This document shows positions 47,640 to 59,400 of a stretch of DNA of 64,000 nt, piece by piece. Below the pieces are notes generated by a model that had not been told where the DNA came from, did no database searches, and saw only the letters and a list, made by a program, of their open reading frames with translations. The stretch spans positions 1,887,268-1,951,267 of the forward strand of contig JAHNZQ020000010.1 of the NCBI GenBank assembly GCA_019155205.2, given 5' to 3'. Numbering within the stretch: position 1 is the stretch's first letter; every line of letters begins with the position of its first letter. Both the position numbers and the translations under genes were made by a program. Source of the stretch: Gracilaria vermiculophylla. Lineage: Eukaryota > Rhodophyta > Florideophyceae > Gracilariales > Gracilariaceae.

Positions 47640-48976
47640 AGTATGCACAGTTCATCATGGCATCGAATGGATTTGCGGCGAAGGCTAATTATGGCTTCCA
47701 GATTTTAGGTGTGAGTCAATGGATGCTAAGAATAGACCTGAAGCGGTAGTGAGGGGAAGTACAGCCTACCCCAAGTCTATTGATGATTGTAGCGGCATGT
47801 GCAGACAACCGCGTGCAATGTATTATGTACAACCGCACGGTTTTTATACTTCTGTGCTCAGGTCCTCGAACTTGCTTGTCTTGCACGACAGCAACGTATG
47901 GAGGAGGACTTGCGCCTTTTCAGGCATGCTGTGATGTAGTCTACCACGGTGCTCATGTGGACACACAATGAACATTTTCACACGTATCCCAGACCGTCAG
48001 TCGCTGAAAAAGGATTTGCAGCTCAGAGTCCGATTGATGTCTCGTTCAGGGCAAGTAACGTGGTTGTGAAGTGTATTGGGTGATAGGAACAGGCTGACAT
48101 GGGTTCCACTATAAATTGGGCACGACGGATGTCTGCGCTTGTGTCGTGATTTTTAGAATTGGGATCAGATTGGACCACCAGTTCTAGCCAGTGAGCTACT
48201 GAGCGTGACAAACCAAGGAGTGGTTCGGCACCAGCCTCGCCTTCACTACGCCATCCAATTTTCCTGAACAGTTAATGTTCTTCGGAGCATACTGTTATCC
48301 AGCCATTGTTTGGGGCCGTTGAGCACATTCCCAAGCTTCGCCTACAATGCCAGATTGAGAATGAAATGTCAAATGTTGTTGGAAAGTCACAGTTGTGGAC
48401 GATTTCCTCTCGTGTTGATGACCCTTTCGAGCATTGCCGTTCAGCTGAGGACCTACATTACGAGCGATTACCCTTGAATATAACGTATGTAAGACTGCAG
48501 TAAAAAGATCAGAAAGCCATCTAGAGTTTCGGGGTCATCATCTATGCTGGCCAGAAAGATGTGTTGTGCGTTAGAGTTTGATTTAATAAAACTTTTTCTA
48601 AGAATAAAATTTAGGCTCTTATGGACTTTGAAATTGCAAACGGTGCCGTTTTGATTTTGATACAGAATTTAAATAGATTAGTCTCAAAGCTTTCGACTTT
48701 CACCTCTCACGCGTTTGAGACAGTCATACATTTGGCATGTGCTAAAGTGGCATACAGTAGAGTCAGATATGAGTAGATCAGAGACACTTGGACTGTGCAG
48801 TGAGTCGTAATTTTGGACTCAGAAAAGTGTCGGGATTCGATTGATTCTTCCGTGGAGACCATCCACGGACAACTTGAACTATTGGCTCAAAAACAGCAAT
48901 CGGCTTTGAACGTCTGGACAGATCAGGTAGCTGGCATTGCTCACCCTTCATACCATCTGCTCTAGGTAAACCGGTG
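47640..48976. other. Intergenic region, no gene seen
   Basis: 1.3 kb of moderately AT-rich sequence between two genes. It contains AATAAAA at 48584-48610 and short ORFs without support. Confidence 0.5.
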
Positions 48977-49912
48977 TTACGAGGAGTGACCAAAGAACTT
49001 TCCGATGTTGCCCTTCCACTTCGCCAACTTCGACTTCAATTTGTTCTGAGGCGAAGCATGAATGATAAAGGACTCTTGGCTTGCGCGTGGCTCATCGTCG
49101 CCTTGATCTTGCGCCTTGGATGTGTTTGAGATTCTCGAGAACAGCCGTTCGAGACCGGAAGCCAACTTGGACAGCGGTTGCGATGCCGGTTGGGCAGTCT
49201 TCTCATCCTCAGCCTTGGGAGAAGCTTTCTCCGCTGTCTTCGACGCACCTTTTTTATCTCGTCGGATAGAAAGCTTTTCAAGTATCTTGCGCGAACGTGG
49301 CGATAATGAAAATGTTCGGCTTTCGGGCTCAAACGCTTCTTCCTCCTCAGCCCGAAGCGGAGTAACGGGTTCAATCTCGAGGGCGTCAATCTCGCATCGA
49401 GCTTTCACTAGCGCCTCTGCACTCAGTGGCTTAACGATGCCTGTTTTCGACGTATTTTGGCCTTCCTCGCCTTCGCCGACCGTCATCTCTTCGCTCTGTT
49501 CGACTCCATTGTAGAGCATGTGGTTGTCGACTGTCCCTCCAACTTGGGAGTGGTTTTCGTCATCAAGCAGTTTGTTTTTGGTGAGAGAGCTCGGTGGCAG
49601 CGTAATTTCTGACCTCGGCGTTGATGGAAACAAATTGCTAATATTTGTCGAAGCCGCGGTGAATCGTAAACTCCTCACAGTCTCATGTAGCTCAAAATCC
49701 ATGCTGTCGACAAAAATGTCGAGCACTCCGAAATCACCGTCCTCCGAAAAGAAAGCTTGCGGCGACCGTGTTATTGAGGACGCTTTCGGGATACCATTTG
49801 GGCCTAATGAGTAGGGGGATTTTAACGTAGGAACGGAGCGGTCGGGGGCAGAGGATACGTTAATGGTTTTCTGAGGAGTCACAGCATGGTGCACGAGTGT
49901 ATTGCCTTCCAT
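48977..49912 (-). CDS. Hypothetical disordered protein
   Basis: The 311-aa product from ATG at 49912 is Ser/Pro/Glu-rich and mostly disordered. Repeated SP sites (SLSPRSRKILEKLSI, KASPKAED, HASPQNK) and phosphorylation-type motifs are seen. Two helical amphipathic parts occur: LSKLASGLERLFSRISN and, at the very end, LKSKLAKWKGNIGKFFGHSS. A DFGVLDIFVDSMDFELHE segment near residue 70 looks acidic-hydrophobic. No domain is recognised. One long open frame without introns and consistent codon use support it as a gene. Confidence 0.7.
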   Translation of the reverse strand: MEGNTLVHHAVTPQKTINVSSAPDRSVPTLKSPYSLGPNGIPKASSITRSPQAFFSEDGDFGVLDIFVDSMDFELHETVRSLRFTAASTNISNLFPSTPRSEITLPPSSLTKNKLLDDENHSQVGGTVDNHMLYNGVEQSEEMTVGEGEEGQNTSKTGIVKPLSAEALVKARCEIDALEIEPVTPLRAEEEEAFEPESRTFSLSPRSRKILEKLSIRRDKKGASKTAEKASPKAEDEKTAQPASQPLSKLASGLERLFSRISNTSKAQDQGDDEPRASQESFIIHASPQNKLKSKLAKWKGNIGKFFGHSS

Positions 49913-50993
49913 TGTATATACAAGCAACTTCCTTACTTCGTATCCCACACTCTAATTCCTGAAAACCGTGAAACTCGGCGAGCAGTTATTGACTGCTTAT
50001 CGGTTGAAGCAGTCAGATAAAAGCTGCCGCAGCGGGAAGCTTCACATTCGTCTTTTATACTTCTCCGCAGCACCCTCGCGACATTAGACTAAATTCATCA
50101 CAGTTGCTTGCATTTGTTTTCGTGAGCGCCAAAACTCAGTTCAAAGGCGGTCCCCAAAAATGTACGTGTTAAAGTGAGGGTTCACAGACGTCGTTGCTCG
50201 CGAGAATAAACAAATTATTGACTTTAGCGCACATCGCCAAATCTTGGCATTTCGAGTCTCCATGAGTTTAACATTGCAAAGCCTCAGTACGAATAGTACA
50301 GCAGAGACGAGAAAGTTTCACACGTAATCGTTGCATTCAGATCTGCCAATTTGCCTTGCAATCTTTGTTGCATTGTTCCAGCAAGCTATTCTTTTCCATG
50401 GAAGAGGCGTACACCACAAGACCAAATGGTGCATGTCTGATGTTAATTATTTAGGACGCGAGTGGGTTCGGGAGACACAAACTTATGATGAGGTCGGCGG
50501 ATGGGAGGCCTAACAAAGAAAGCGGGAGATGTACACTCGAACGGTCATTTTGACATGTGTTCTCTTCGGCGGGCTTCGCCACGCCGAAGAGAACAGGACG
50601 TACGAGCGGTACGGCTTCGGCTTCCTGACGCCAATGCCAGAGGAAGATGGCGCGCTGAAAGTTGCCACGCGTGTCTTCTTTTATTTCGGTATGCCTGTCG
50701 TCTCATAGATGGCGGTTTTTACCATAAATCCAGAGAAATCTTCGGTAAGAGATCTGGGATCCCGTTTTCTGGAACTACCCACCCCGCAATCTCCCAATGA
50801 CGTTCAATGTCGTCGGCGTCCCAAGCGGCCACCTCTAGTCGTTCGAAGCTAGATTGTCTCAATAAGTACATCCACTATCCCCAATTCATCATAAAAAAGT
50901 GCTGACTACGACCGCGGAGCTAATTTCGAGGGTTGACCACTCTCCACCTGTGCGTTTTCTCACGTAGTGCGCTGTGCAAGCCTAACCTCCAAA
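49913..50993. other. Divergent intergenic region with one hairpin
   Basis: It lies between the disordered-protein gene (minus) and the CobW-type gene (plus). I see no gene. A 14-bp-arm inverted repeat at 50558-50595 is listed separately. Confidence 0.5.
50558..50595. repeat. Inverted repeat, 14-bp arms
   Basis: TGTTCTCTTCGGCG (50558-50571) and CGCCGAAGAGAACA (50582-50595) are exact reverse complements around a 10-nt loop. It is about 400 bp upstream of the CobW-type gene start. Confidence 0.85.
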
Positions 50994-53900
50994 ATGGACT
51001 GCGGCTGTCACCAGGTTCAAGCATTTATCCATCCTAATCCTGCTCTTCCATCATTTAGAAAAGGATTTTTGTTGTGTCGACCTCCACATCGCCAGCACCA
51101 TACGTTTCGGAAAACGCCGCTGAGATCTCGAATGCGCGCATTGTCCAAATTAGGGCTACCATCTTTTAGCATAGTCGCGGTTCAAACAAGTTCGGTCACT
51201 GGTGATAATGATGGTGAATTGCGCGAAGAACAATCTGCCCCCCAGAAAAGCTATTCCATCGGTGTAACAATTGTTTCTGGCTACGATGCTGCACTTCGAA
51301 GGAAAGCAATTGAACAAATCGCGGCAGAGTCTGATGCAGGGCGTATAGTTGTCGTCACATCTGGAGGCATTACGTCCACAGAAGAAACAGATTCACCTGA
51401 GCGAGGGCATCTGCCATGGGATCAGGTCACCTCTGAACAGAGTAATGTTGAAGAAGACCTGAACTCCGATGAGATTGAGGAAGAATTAGTTGAAGCGAAT
51501 GCGGATGAAATCGAATCGAATGGTGCTCTTGACAATTCATATGATGAACTACCCATTAAACCAGAAGGTTGGATATCGTGTTCATCAACAGATGAAATGG
51601 TCGAAGTTATTGCCAAGCTTGCAATGAGCAGGGAATGTGATTATATCGTTGCGGAGGGATCAATGGATACAAGCATGGAACCACAGGATTTCGCTCGTCT
51701 TTTCCGGAATCGAGGAGGGTCTTCCCTTCGTGTGGATACTCTTGTCTCAGTTGTAAATGGCAGTACACTGTTGAAAGATCTTTCAGGGGTGCCCACTACG
51801 CAAGAAGAAGAAAATTTGAAGGATGACGACATCCTTTCAGATGGCGAGTCTTACCCTCAAAGAACAAGTTCTCCGGAAGGTATCCAAGACTTAGCTGACA
51901 CAAGACCAATGACCGTCGTAAGTCTTGTCGAAAATGCTAATGTTGTTGTTGTTAGACTAACTACGAATTCTTCTGGCGTGGAAGAGCAATCTCGAGCGAG
52001 AGAACTGGTGTCTGTTCTAAATGGCACCGCAGATATTATTTCGATCACAGACGATCAACTGCCAGTAGATAAACTTGTCAACACGAACACATACGACAAC
52101 GAAAACATTTTGATTGGGGCAACCTGGAAAAGAGTGCTTCTAGCATCTCGTAATGCTTCAAATGGTTATCCACGGCCAACATTGCCAAAATCATTGAAAG
52201 ACGCCACATTTGTTTATAGAGCTCGCAGACCTTTTCATCCGACACGTCTTTATGAACATATCAAAGCTGTGGCAACTTTCACAGGTGTTATACGCAGCAC
52301 AGGCCGCATATGGCTCGCTACTCGAATGCTTGCACCTTTGGAATGGAATCAAGCCGGCGTTTCAGCGACATTGCGGGTGGGGAAACTCTTCTGGGCTGCT
52401 GTCCCCGAAGAGGAGTGGCCAGCAGATGATGCTCAGCGGGAAAAAATTATGGAGAATTGGGATACGCAATACGGCGACCGAGAAACTGAGATTGTGTTTG
52501 TCGGAAAGGGTATCGATAAACCTCGCTTGCAAGGCTTATTGGATGGATGTTTACTACAGGATGAGGAAATGGTGTTTAACAATATGTGGGAAAACTTTGA
52601 CGATCCGTTTGTCGAGTGGGTACCTCTCATTGATGATGATGATGATGATGAAGAACTATCTCAAGAACCCGAAGCACAGGTATTCGAATCTGTACCACAG
52701 GAGGAAGGATCGAACAGTACACAGCTATTGCCAAACGAGGATGATGTAGTAATTCAGCCAGAAACCATGTCGACGCGGTCCAACCCCGTTGCGACAGAGG
52801 ATCACTCACGCGCATCAGAAGTTACGGGAGTATTTAGCAAAGAAGGACGAGGGTCGCAAGTTAAAGATATGCCAATCTTCTCCGGATCAGCGAAAGATCC
52901 ACTTGAGAACGACGAAGAACAGCCTCCAGCCAAAATTCAGACTAGCGCATTGGATGTGGATACTTCGAAAGAAGACTCTGATGATGAGCAAAAATTCAAA
53001 AGGAGTTTGGAAAAAGGATTGAAGGGATTACCAGGTGAATATGTGGAAGGGGGAATGGAGTCAACTTCGGTATTTGAGAGCCCAGAAGCCCTAGAAGATA
53101 CCACGAATGATGTTAAAGGCGGTCTAATAGATGATTCGGAACTCCCAGAAGTGGTAATGGATCGAATTAGCGCACTGGATGTGTTTGAAAATGCTGTATT
53201 GGGAAGCGGATCAAGTATTCAGCCACTGCCGAGAGATTCCGAGTACGTTGAGGATGAGGCAATCATAGCAACTTGGGATGGAAGTGTAGCAGATGGAATT
53301 CTCAGACAAGTGCCGAAAAGCGGATTACCCGTGACCGTGGTTACCGGATTTTTGGGAAGTGGGAAAACGACATTGTTGAACTACATTCTCAGGGAAGATC
53401 ACGGTCTTCGAATCGCAGTGCTTGTTAACGAGTTTGGTGAAATTGACATTGACAACCAATTGGTGGAAAAGGGGGATTGGAGCAGCAAAGATGAAGTGAT
53501 GGAACTTGCCAATGGTTGCATATGTTGCAATATCAATGATTCATTTTTGAGCGCTGTGTCAAAGATACTCGATCGAACCGAGGATATAGACTATCTCATC
53601 GTGGAAACAACAGGACTCGCCGATCCGGTGCCTGTGATAAATTCTTTGATGGTTTCAGACATTGCGGATCAGGTTCGGGTGGATGGCATCCTAACCGTGG
53701 TAGACGCCGACAACTTCGACGAAGAGTCTATGGTATCCGAAGCTGCTCTTTCACAGATAATGGCGGCGGACACAATACTTTTGTCGAAAACTGATGTAGC
53801 AGCGCCGGGGCAAACGCAGAAAACTATTGATTATGTTAAATCTGTTAGACCAGCTGCACGAATTCTAAGGTCACAGAATGGGAGGGTCCCGATTAACATG

Positions 53901-54506
53901 ATTCTTGATGTTGGTGTCCGAGTGGCGGATTCTCCAGCACATCTCGATCCGGTAAACACAGATGTAGCTCAAAAGGACAGGAATGAAATTAACGCTGATG
54001 ATTCAACAACCCCGCGCGTGGAAGGTGCTGGCCGTGATCAAAACGTTGTTCATGAGAACAATTCTCACAATCATGTTCAGTCACATGACAGTGACCATGA
54101 TCATGCTCACGATCATGCTCATGATCATGCTCATGATCATGCTCATGATCATGAGTGTGGGCCTGATTGCAGTCACGAGTCTCATGACCATAATCATCAC
54201 AACCATCTTGAAATCGATGGTTTTGTAACAACAAGCTTCCAATCTGAAAAACCCCTGGATCCTGAACTGTTCATGAATAACTTTCTTCGAAAACTTCCCG
54301 AAGGAGTTTTCCGAGCTAAGGGGTTGCTTAGTTTTTATGGATATCCGGGCCGATATATATTTCAGTTATCGGGGAGAAGATACCAGCTCGAAGAAGATGA
54401 GTGGCCTGAGGGCGTGGAGCCAGGAAACCAGTTAGTAATCATTGGCAAAGATCTTGACTTAGAACAGCTGAAGGGTACGTTGGGAGAATGTATAATCCAA
54501 AAGTAA
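50994..54506 (+). CDS. Tandem CobW/COG0523 (G3E) GTPase with a degenerate first copy, putative metal chaperone
   Basis: The product is 1170 aa in one exon. A basic, transit-like N-terminus precedes a first copy (about 85-520). In it, the P-loop position ([16 protein letters not shown]) lacks GxxGxGKT, but a clear CobW C-terminal domain follows ([28 protein letters not shown]). An acidic linker (520-770) leads to a complete copy. Its Walker A is [15 protein letters not shown] (about 783), with NEFGEIDID, the metal motif CICCNI (about 841), [19 protein letters not shown], a His/Asp-rich linker of HDHA repeats (about 1030-1070), and a second CobW C-terminal domain ([20 protein letters not shown]). 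Single-copy relatives deliver zinc or cobalt to enzymes. Plastid location is inferred. Confidence 0.9.
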   Translation: MDCGCHQVQAFIHPNPALPSFRKGFLLCRPPHRQHHTFRKTPLRSRMRALSKLGLPSFSIVAVQTSSVTGDNDGELREEQSAPQKSYSIGVTIVSGYDAALRRKAIEQIAAESDAGRIVVVTSGGITSTEETDSPERGHLPWDQVTSEQSNVEEDLNSDEIEEELVEANADEIESNGALDNSYDELPIKPEGWISCSSTDEMVEVIAKLAMSRECDYIVAEGSMDTSMEPQDFARLFRNRGGSSLRVDTLVSVVNGSTLLKDLSGVPTTQEEENLKDDDILSDGESYPQRTSSPEGIQDLADTRPMTVVSLVENANVVVVRLTTNSSGVEEQSRARELVSVLNGTADIISITDDQLPVDKLVNTNTYDNENILIGATWKRVLLASRNASNGYPRPTLPKSLKDATFVYRARRPFHPTRLYEHIKAVATFTGVIRSTGRIWLATRMLAPLEWNQAGVSATLRVGKLFWAAVPEEEWPADDAQREKIMENWDTQYGDRETEIVFVGKGIDKPRLQGLLDGCLLQDEEMVFNNMWENFDDPFVEWVPLIDDDDDDEELSQEPEAQVFESVPQEEGSNSTQLLPNEDDVVIQPETMSTRSNPVATEDHSRASEVTGVFSKEGRGSQVKDMPIFSGSAKDPLENDEEQPPAKIQTSALDVDTSKEDSDDEQKFKRSLEKGLKGLPGEYVEGGMESTSVFESPEALEDTTNDVKGGLIDDSELPEVVMDRISALDVFENAVLGSGSSIQPLPRDSEYVEDEAIIATWDGSVADGILRQVPKSGLPVTVVTGFLGSGKTTLLNYILREDHGLRIAVLVNEFGEIDIDNQLVEKGDWSSKDEVMELANGCICCNINDSFLSAVSKILDRTEDIDYLIVETTGLADPVPVINSLMVSDIADQVRVDGILTVVDADNFDEESMVSEAALSQIMAADTILLSKTDVAAPGQTQKTIDYVKSVRPAARILRSQNGRVPINMILDVGVRVADSPAHLDPVNTDVAQKDRNEINADDSTTPRVEGAGRDQNVVHENNSHNHVQSHDSDHDHAHDHAHDHAHDHAHDHECGPDCSHESHDHNHHNHLEIDGFVTTSFQSEKPLDPELFMNNFLRKLPEGVFRAKGLLSFYGYPGRYIFQLSGRRYQLEEDEWPEGVEPGNQLVIIGKDLDLEQLKGTLGECIIQK

Positions 54507-54695
54507 ACTGCTGATTTCCATATATGAATGGGAATGTCACATGAGCTTTCGGGGTGTTATCATCAAGGATGTATTTCTAGTGAGAGCAAAATCCGATGCA
54601 AGTAGTTTGAAAATGAAGTTTCTGAATGTGTATGCTGTGAATTTGAACGACGAACAAAGACTATGTCATGTCTTTACGTCTACGAATGCTGAAAG

Positions 54696-55151
54696 CTATC
54701 GATATTGTTTGCGTGACAAAGCTGCTTCTTGCCTGGTTGTATATTCGTCCAGTCGAATGACCAGAGCCTCTAAACGTCTTGCCTTTTTCAGTAGCGCTGC
54801 CATGTCTGACGCAAACTTCTTCGCATCCTCAGCTTGGGATTGAACTTGATCTGCAGCTACAGCCAGTGCGCTGATTCTCTCATTCATTCCAGCGTAGAAT
54901 GTTTCTGCCGAAGAATTCATGGCTTTGACTGTATCAATGTCAATTGCCGCAACTAATGTACCGGGACGACGGAATGCACCCGTGAGTTAGTCATCAATCT
55001 CACTTTAGATATATTTCGATTGTTCCTGCGAATTTGTGATCTCACCTTTTGCAGCGGTCTGAAATTGAGCGTGAATGGCATTCGCTAATTCATTTGTCAA
55101 AGTTTCAACATGGTCTAAGCTTGACGTATTTTCTGTCGAATCACCATCCAT
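54696..55151 (-). CDS. Small coiled-coil protein, BLOC-1/BORC-subunit-like, two exons
   Basis: The exons 55046-55151 and 54696-54952 are joined across a 93-bp phase-1 intron (GTGAGA ... CATTAG) to give 120 aa. The whole protein is helical: LDHVETLTNELANAIHAQFQ, then IDIDTVKAMNSSAETFYAGM, VAADQVQSQAEDAKKFASDM and ARRLEALVIRLDEYTTRQEA. The last block resembles the C-terminal coiled coil of BLOC-1 subunit 2-type proteins. Such subunits act in endosome and lysosome positioning. The gene model is strong, the family tentative. Confidence 0.6.
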
Positions 55152-55749
55152 GTTCCGCAAAATTCAAGCCCCACGAGCTCGACTAGTATAACCGATCACC
55201 CGTGCGCGATAGGAACAAAAAAGTGTTTATTTTCACGATAAGCTGGGATTCCCAACAACGAGAATTATGAAGATTGAGTGTTACCGAAGCGAAACGTCAT
55301 TGCCGCATTACGGGCTCAAGGGGACGTGTGCTACAGGGGTGATGAAGAAGATCGTACAAAACAAGTCCACCGTTCTGACACGTCGAACACATCTGTATTC
55401 GCAGATGCGCAGCATTTGTCGATACAAACTAGTCCGAATAGGAGATTAGACAACAAGGCGACCCCACAGTAAAGTATAGTGAAGGAAGAAATTTTTAACT
55501 GAAAAAATCGACTCGGAAGTGCTGCGAATCGAGAAATGAATTCGTTGGGCGACGAATTAGGCTGGACGCATGCTTTCACGGCAGACACGACCTTCATCAC
55601 TAAGCCATATCAGCAGTTATTCCTTTCGCCAGTGTAGGCATCTCTGTCTGTATTTGCCCATCCTTCAATCACAGGTCTTCATATTTCGTTGAGATCGTCT
55701 CTACAAAGAAATTTCGTTCTGATATCAGGTTATCGATCTTAGCTCTGAT
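55152..55749. other. Intergenic region, no gene seen
   Basis: Divergent spacer between the BLOC-1-like gene (minus) and a small membrane-protein gene (plus). Only short ORFs occur. Confidence 0.5.
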
Positions 55750-56214
55750 ATGGTTGGTGGGAGCACATCATCCGGGGCCACCGCCGCAGGCTTTTATGCT
55801 GCAGCCGCTGCAAGCGAGACTGATGGAGACACTTTTGATGGGGATGCAGAGTTCGATGAGTATGATGATTGGGACTACGCCGAAATGATATCCACAATGT
55901 ACGTTGCTGATTGAACCGGTGATCGCATGATTCGCCATAACGTACAAAACATGAACAATCCCTAACAGTATCTTCGCTTTTCTAGGTCAAAGAACTTTAA
56001 GACGTATGTCCTGCAACCTCTTGTGGTGGGTGCTGCGGCGGCATTTGGCATGTCAGTCGGTACGTTAGGCAATCATTTCCATGCGATTCTTCGTATACGA
56101 TATGCGGGAACAAAACTAACATCAAAAGTTGTGCTGTTTCACTGTCTGGGGATGAAGGATTTGCGATTTTTGACGCCACTGCGTCGATCTTTACACGGCG
56201 ATCAGCGAAGGTAA
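55750..56214 (+). CDS. Small acidic protein with one membrane span, three exons
   Basis: The exons are 55750-55898, 55986-56059 and 56129-56214 (introns 87 and 69 bp, GT-AG, phases match), giving 102 aa. The start is Gly/Ser/Ala-rich (MVGGSTSSGATAAGFYAAAA), then strongly acidic (DGDTFDGDAEFDEYDDWDY). A membrane span follows (YVLQPLVVGAAAAFGMSVGV, then VLF) with a basic tail (FLTPLRRSLHGDQRR). An acidic cytosolic head with a C-terminal span is the layout of tail-anchored import receptors such as TOM22, but I see no sequence signature. The second intron carries a CTAAC branch site. The last acceptor is the weakest junction. Confidence 0.5.
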
Positions 56215-56481
56215 ACACTCAGACATCTCTGAACAAACGTACTTGATTCCATCTCAGTGAGGAGAGCTCCGTGGAGCGTATATGTCCGCCCTGCATTGCA
56301 TCATCGAGAGAACGCTTCTGTCGACTACTCTTGTTGTTTGATATGCATATCGCTGATATTCTACGAAATAGAATAAGCTTTTAACAAAAGCCGATGTCAC
56401 AGGATGATTTCGCTCTAACTCCAAATGTGAACGCTTAAAAAACCAAAGTCGCACAGATTTCTACCGTGGCTACCTTTATAT

Positions 56482-59400
56482 CTAACTCGGGCTGTTTGCC
56501 TTAACCTTGGATGCGATTTTCTCATAAATGGTCTGCAACCGTTCGCCTTGCAAGCTTGTTTTGCAGACTTCGTGAACATAAGACCATAAGTCCGCCCTCG
56601 CAGTTTTTGACTTTCCGACACTGTCAATGGATCTCCCAAGTTTCAGTAGACACTGCTTCGTTCTCGAGATGCGTTCAGTGGCATCGAGCCGGTTGCTCTG
56701 TTTGGAGAGCGAACGCAATTCACGCAGTGTGGTAAGGTTGCTTTTCTTGATTTCCAGCCGCATCGATTGCTTCCTGCTCTTGTCCGGACGACCAGGTTTT
56801 GAACGCTTGCCTGTGTCTGCAGATCCCTTCGCTGTCGGACCTTTTTGCTTCTTTTGACCCTTTCGCGATTTACCTCGGCGATCCATAGCCCGCAAACGAG
56901 ACTCGCCTTCCAGTTCCCGGAACAGTGCCGTGATTCGACGTGCCAACTTTGTCGTATCAGGGGCTCCAGGTTGGGCTGAAGTGCCTGCAACACTCATCTT
57001 GTCTCCAAGATCCAGCTCTTGGTCCCTGGCGATCTGCGTCCAGTTTCCGAACCCGTGTCTATAAATTCCGATTAACAGCATTGCATCGTGGTACTGTTTC
57101 CATCGGATGTTGAAGGATGGAGGCCTGATCACTCCACGCAACCTGAATTGCAGGTCCGAATCAAATGAACTTACTGCGTCTCGAAGCATCTTCAGGTCAC
57201 GACATCTCTTCAGCAGGTCATGAGCATCTACTCCACTCTCGCCAAGAATGTCAATCTGAACACGTGATGCTTTGGATTTAGAGTCCTTTCCGTTAATCCT
57301 GTGACCATAGTATTCAGGATCGTCGTTTGAATGACGCCCTTTCCTCCTCGACCCGTCGACTGCTCTTTGAGCTTGAGAAAGACAATCGTCGAGAAGTGAT
57401 TTCGCAAGATCTTCCTCAATACGATTCTCGAGCCCAGCGTCTTTGACAATCACGGTTACTAAGTTGGGATCCCCGAACTTTCGTAAAGATCGCAGGAGAC
57501 TTCGTTGCTCTTTGGCAGATAACTCCTCAACATCAGATACCTTACCGTTTTCATAGCGTCCGAATCTCCCAGTACGCCTCCGTTTTCCTTCTTGAGCAGA
57601 GTCACTTCCAAACGTTTTCGGTCGTTTTCTTCGTCGTGTTCCAACCACAGTTTCATTCGCAATTACCTGCTTCTTAAGATTTTCGGGAATAACTCTGTCC
57701 CAAAACTCTGCATCTCCTTCTTTCGCGTGTTTGACTTTTTCTTGCTCCTCGCGTTTTTTGGCTCTTGAAACTTGCTTGTCAATAGCAATCATTCTGTTAG
57801 AAGCTTCTTCAGCCATCTTTTTAGCATCTGCGTCGTCTTCCTTGTCACTCTTCTCGAGATCTTCGTCATCTTCCACAGTAATGAAGTCATTCCATTTAAA
57901 AGCGTTAAGAAGGGAATCTCCGATACTTGGTTGTGCTGCCCCAACCTGGGAAGCCTCATCCGTCGGTGCTCTTGCGAGTAGCTCATCGATATCGTCTGCA
58001 TCCAGTACGCGGCGGTCCTCGGCGTTCTCGTCCTTTTCTTCTTTTTTGGAGTCGCTGGCAGTCGGCTCAGAGGCATTAGCTGCCCCACCCTTTACGTCTC
58101 CTGCCCCTTTCATCTTGGAATCGTCCACAACGTTTTCGGCCAGGTCTTCTTTGGCAAAGAGCTTCTCAGCACCAAACCTAAGAATTGCAGATAGTTCCTC
58201 CTTCTTAAAGGCAATATCCGGTTCCTTGCCATCCGCTTTGCTCCCTCCCTCTACGCCATGTATGACAACATGCTCGAGAACACGTTTTCGCTTAGCTCTT
58301 TCAAGGATGTCTTCCTCAACAGTCTCCCTGCTCAGCAATCGAAAAACTTTCACGTCCTTGGTCTGCCCGATCCGATGGGCGCGGCTTTCGGCTTGCAAAT
58401 CGTTTTGAGGATTCCAATCTGAGTCAAAAATAATGACGGTGTCTGCTGTCGCTAAATTGATGCCAAGACCTCCAGCCCTGGTTGATAACAAAAAGATGAA
58501 ATCAGTCGAGTCTGGTGCGTTGAAGTGATCAACGGCACGTTGGCGAACTTGGTTTGCAACGCTTCCGTCAAGGCGCTGGAATGGAAACTGACGCATTCGA
58601 CAATAGTCTTGAAGTATATCCAACATTTTGACCATTTGAGAAAATATAAGCACACGGTGTCCCCTCTCCTTGAGACGAAGTAACAATTTGTCCAAAAGAA
58701 TCATTTTCCCTGAGGCACGAATCAACTCTTCAACAGTAGTGGGGGTGGACGTATCCTCATAATTAGGAAACAGATAGGGATGGTTGCAACATTTCTTCAA
58801 CTCCATCAAAAGATTTCGGATGCTAGATGTGTTACCGATCCCCCTCGCCTTGCCGGCTTCGTTCAACTTTGTTAGATTCTTAGTTAGTAGCCAACGGTAA
58901 TACTGTTGCTGTGCAGAAGTCATTCCCACCCGAAGCACAGCGTAAGTTTTCTTGGGCAAAGATTTCTCGACGTCACCCTTTTGACGACGAATTATATAGG
59001 GGCGTAAAGTATTGTGAAGTTCGCTCACGCGTTCTGGGTCCCTTAGAGCAGAAAAAGAAAATCGCTCTTCAAACGCCTCAGCACTAGGAAACTTTGTCGG
59101 ATTCAGAAAGTGTAAAAGCGCCCATAACTCGCGAACTGAATTCTGCAAAGGTGTTCCGGTAACTAATAAGCGATTCGCTGAGCGCAAACTAGCAAGTGTG
59201 ATGTGAAGAGCACTCGTTTCATTCTTTAGACGGTGAGCTTCATCCACGGCAACCATGGACCATCTGAACTCCTGGAGGTAATCAATATCTTGCATCAAAA
59301 GTTCTGGTGTGGTGAGAAGGGTATGGAATTTTTCAGTTCCTCCTTTGGCTGACGAGAAAAACTCATACTTGCGAATCATGGCTCTGGATTTAGAGTTTCC

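Noticed and set aside
53989..54234. Antisense His/Asp-rich ORF over the CobW linker
   Set aside because: The repeat GATCATGCTCAT encodes His-rich peptides on both strands. The plus strand carries the real gene.
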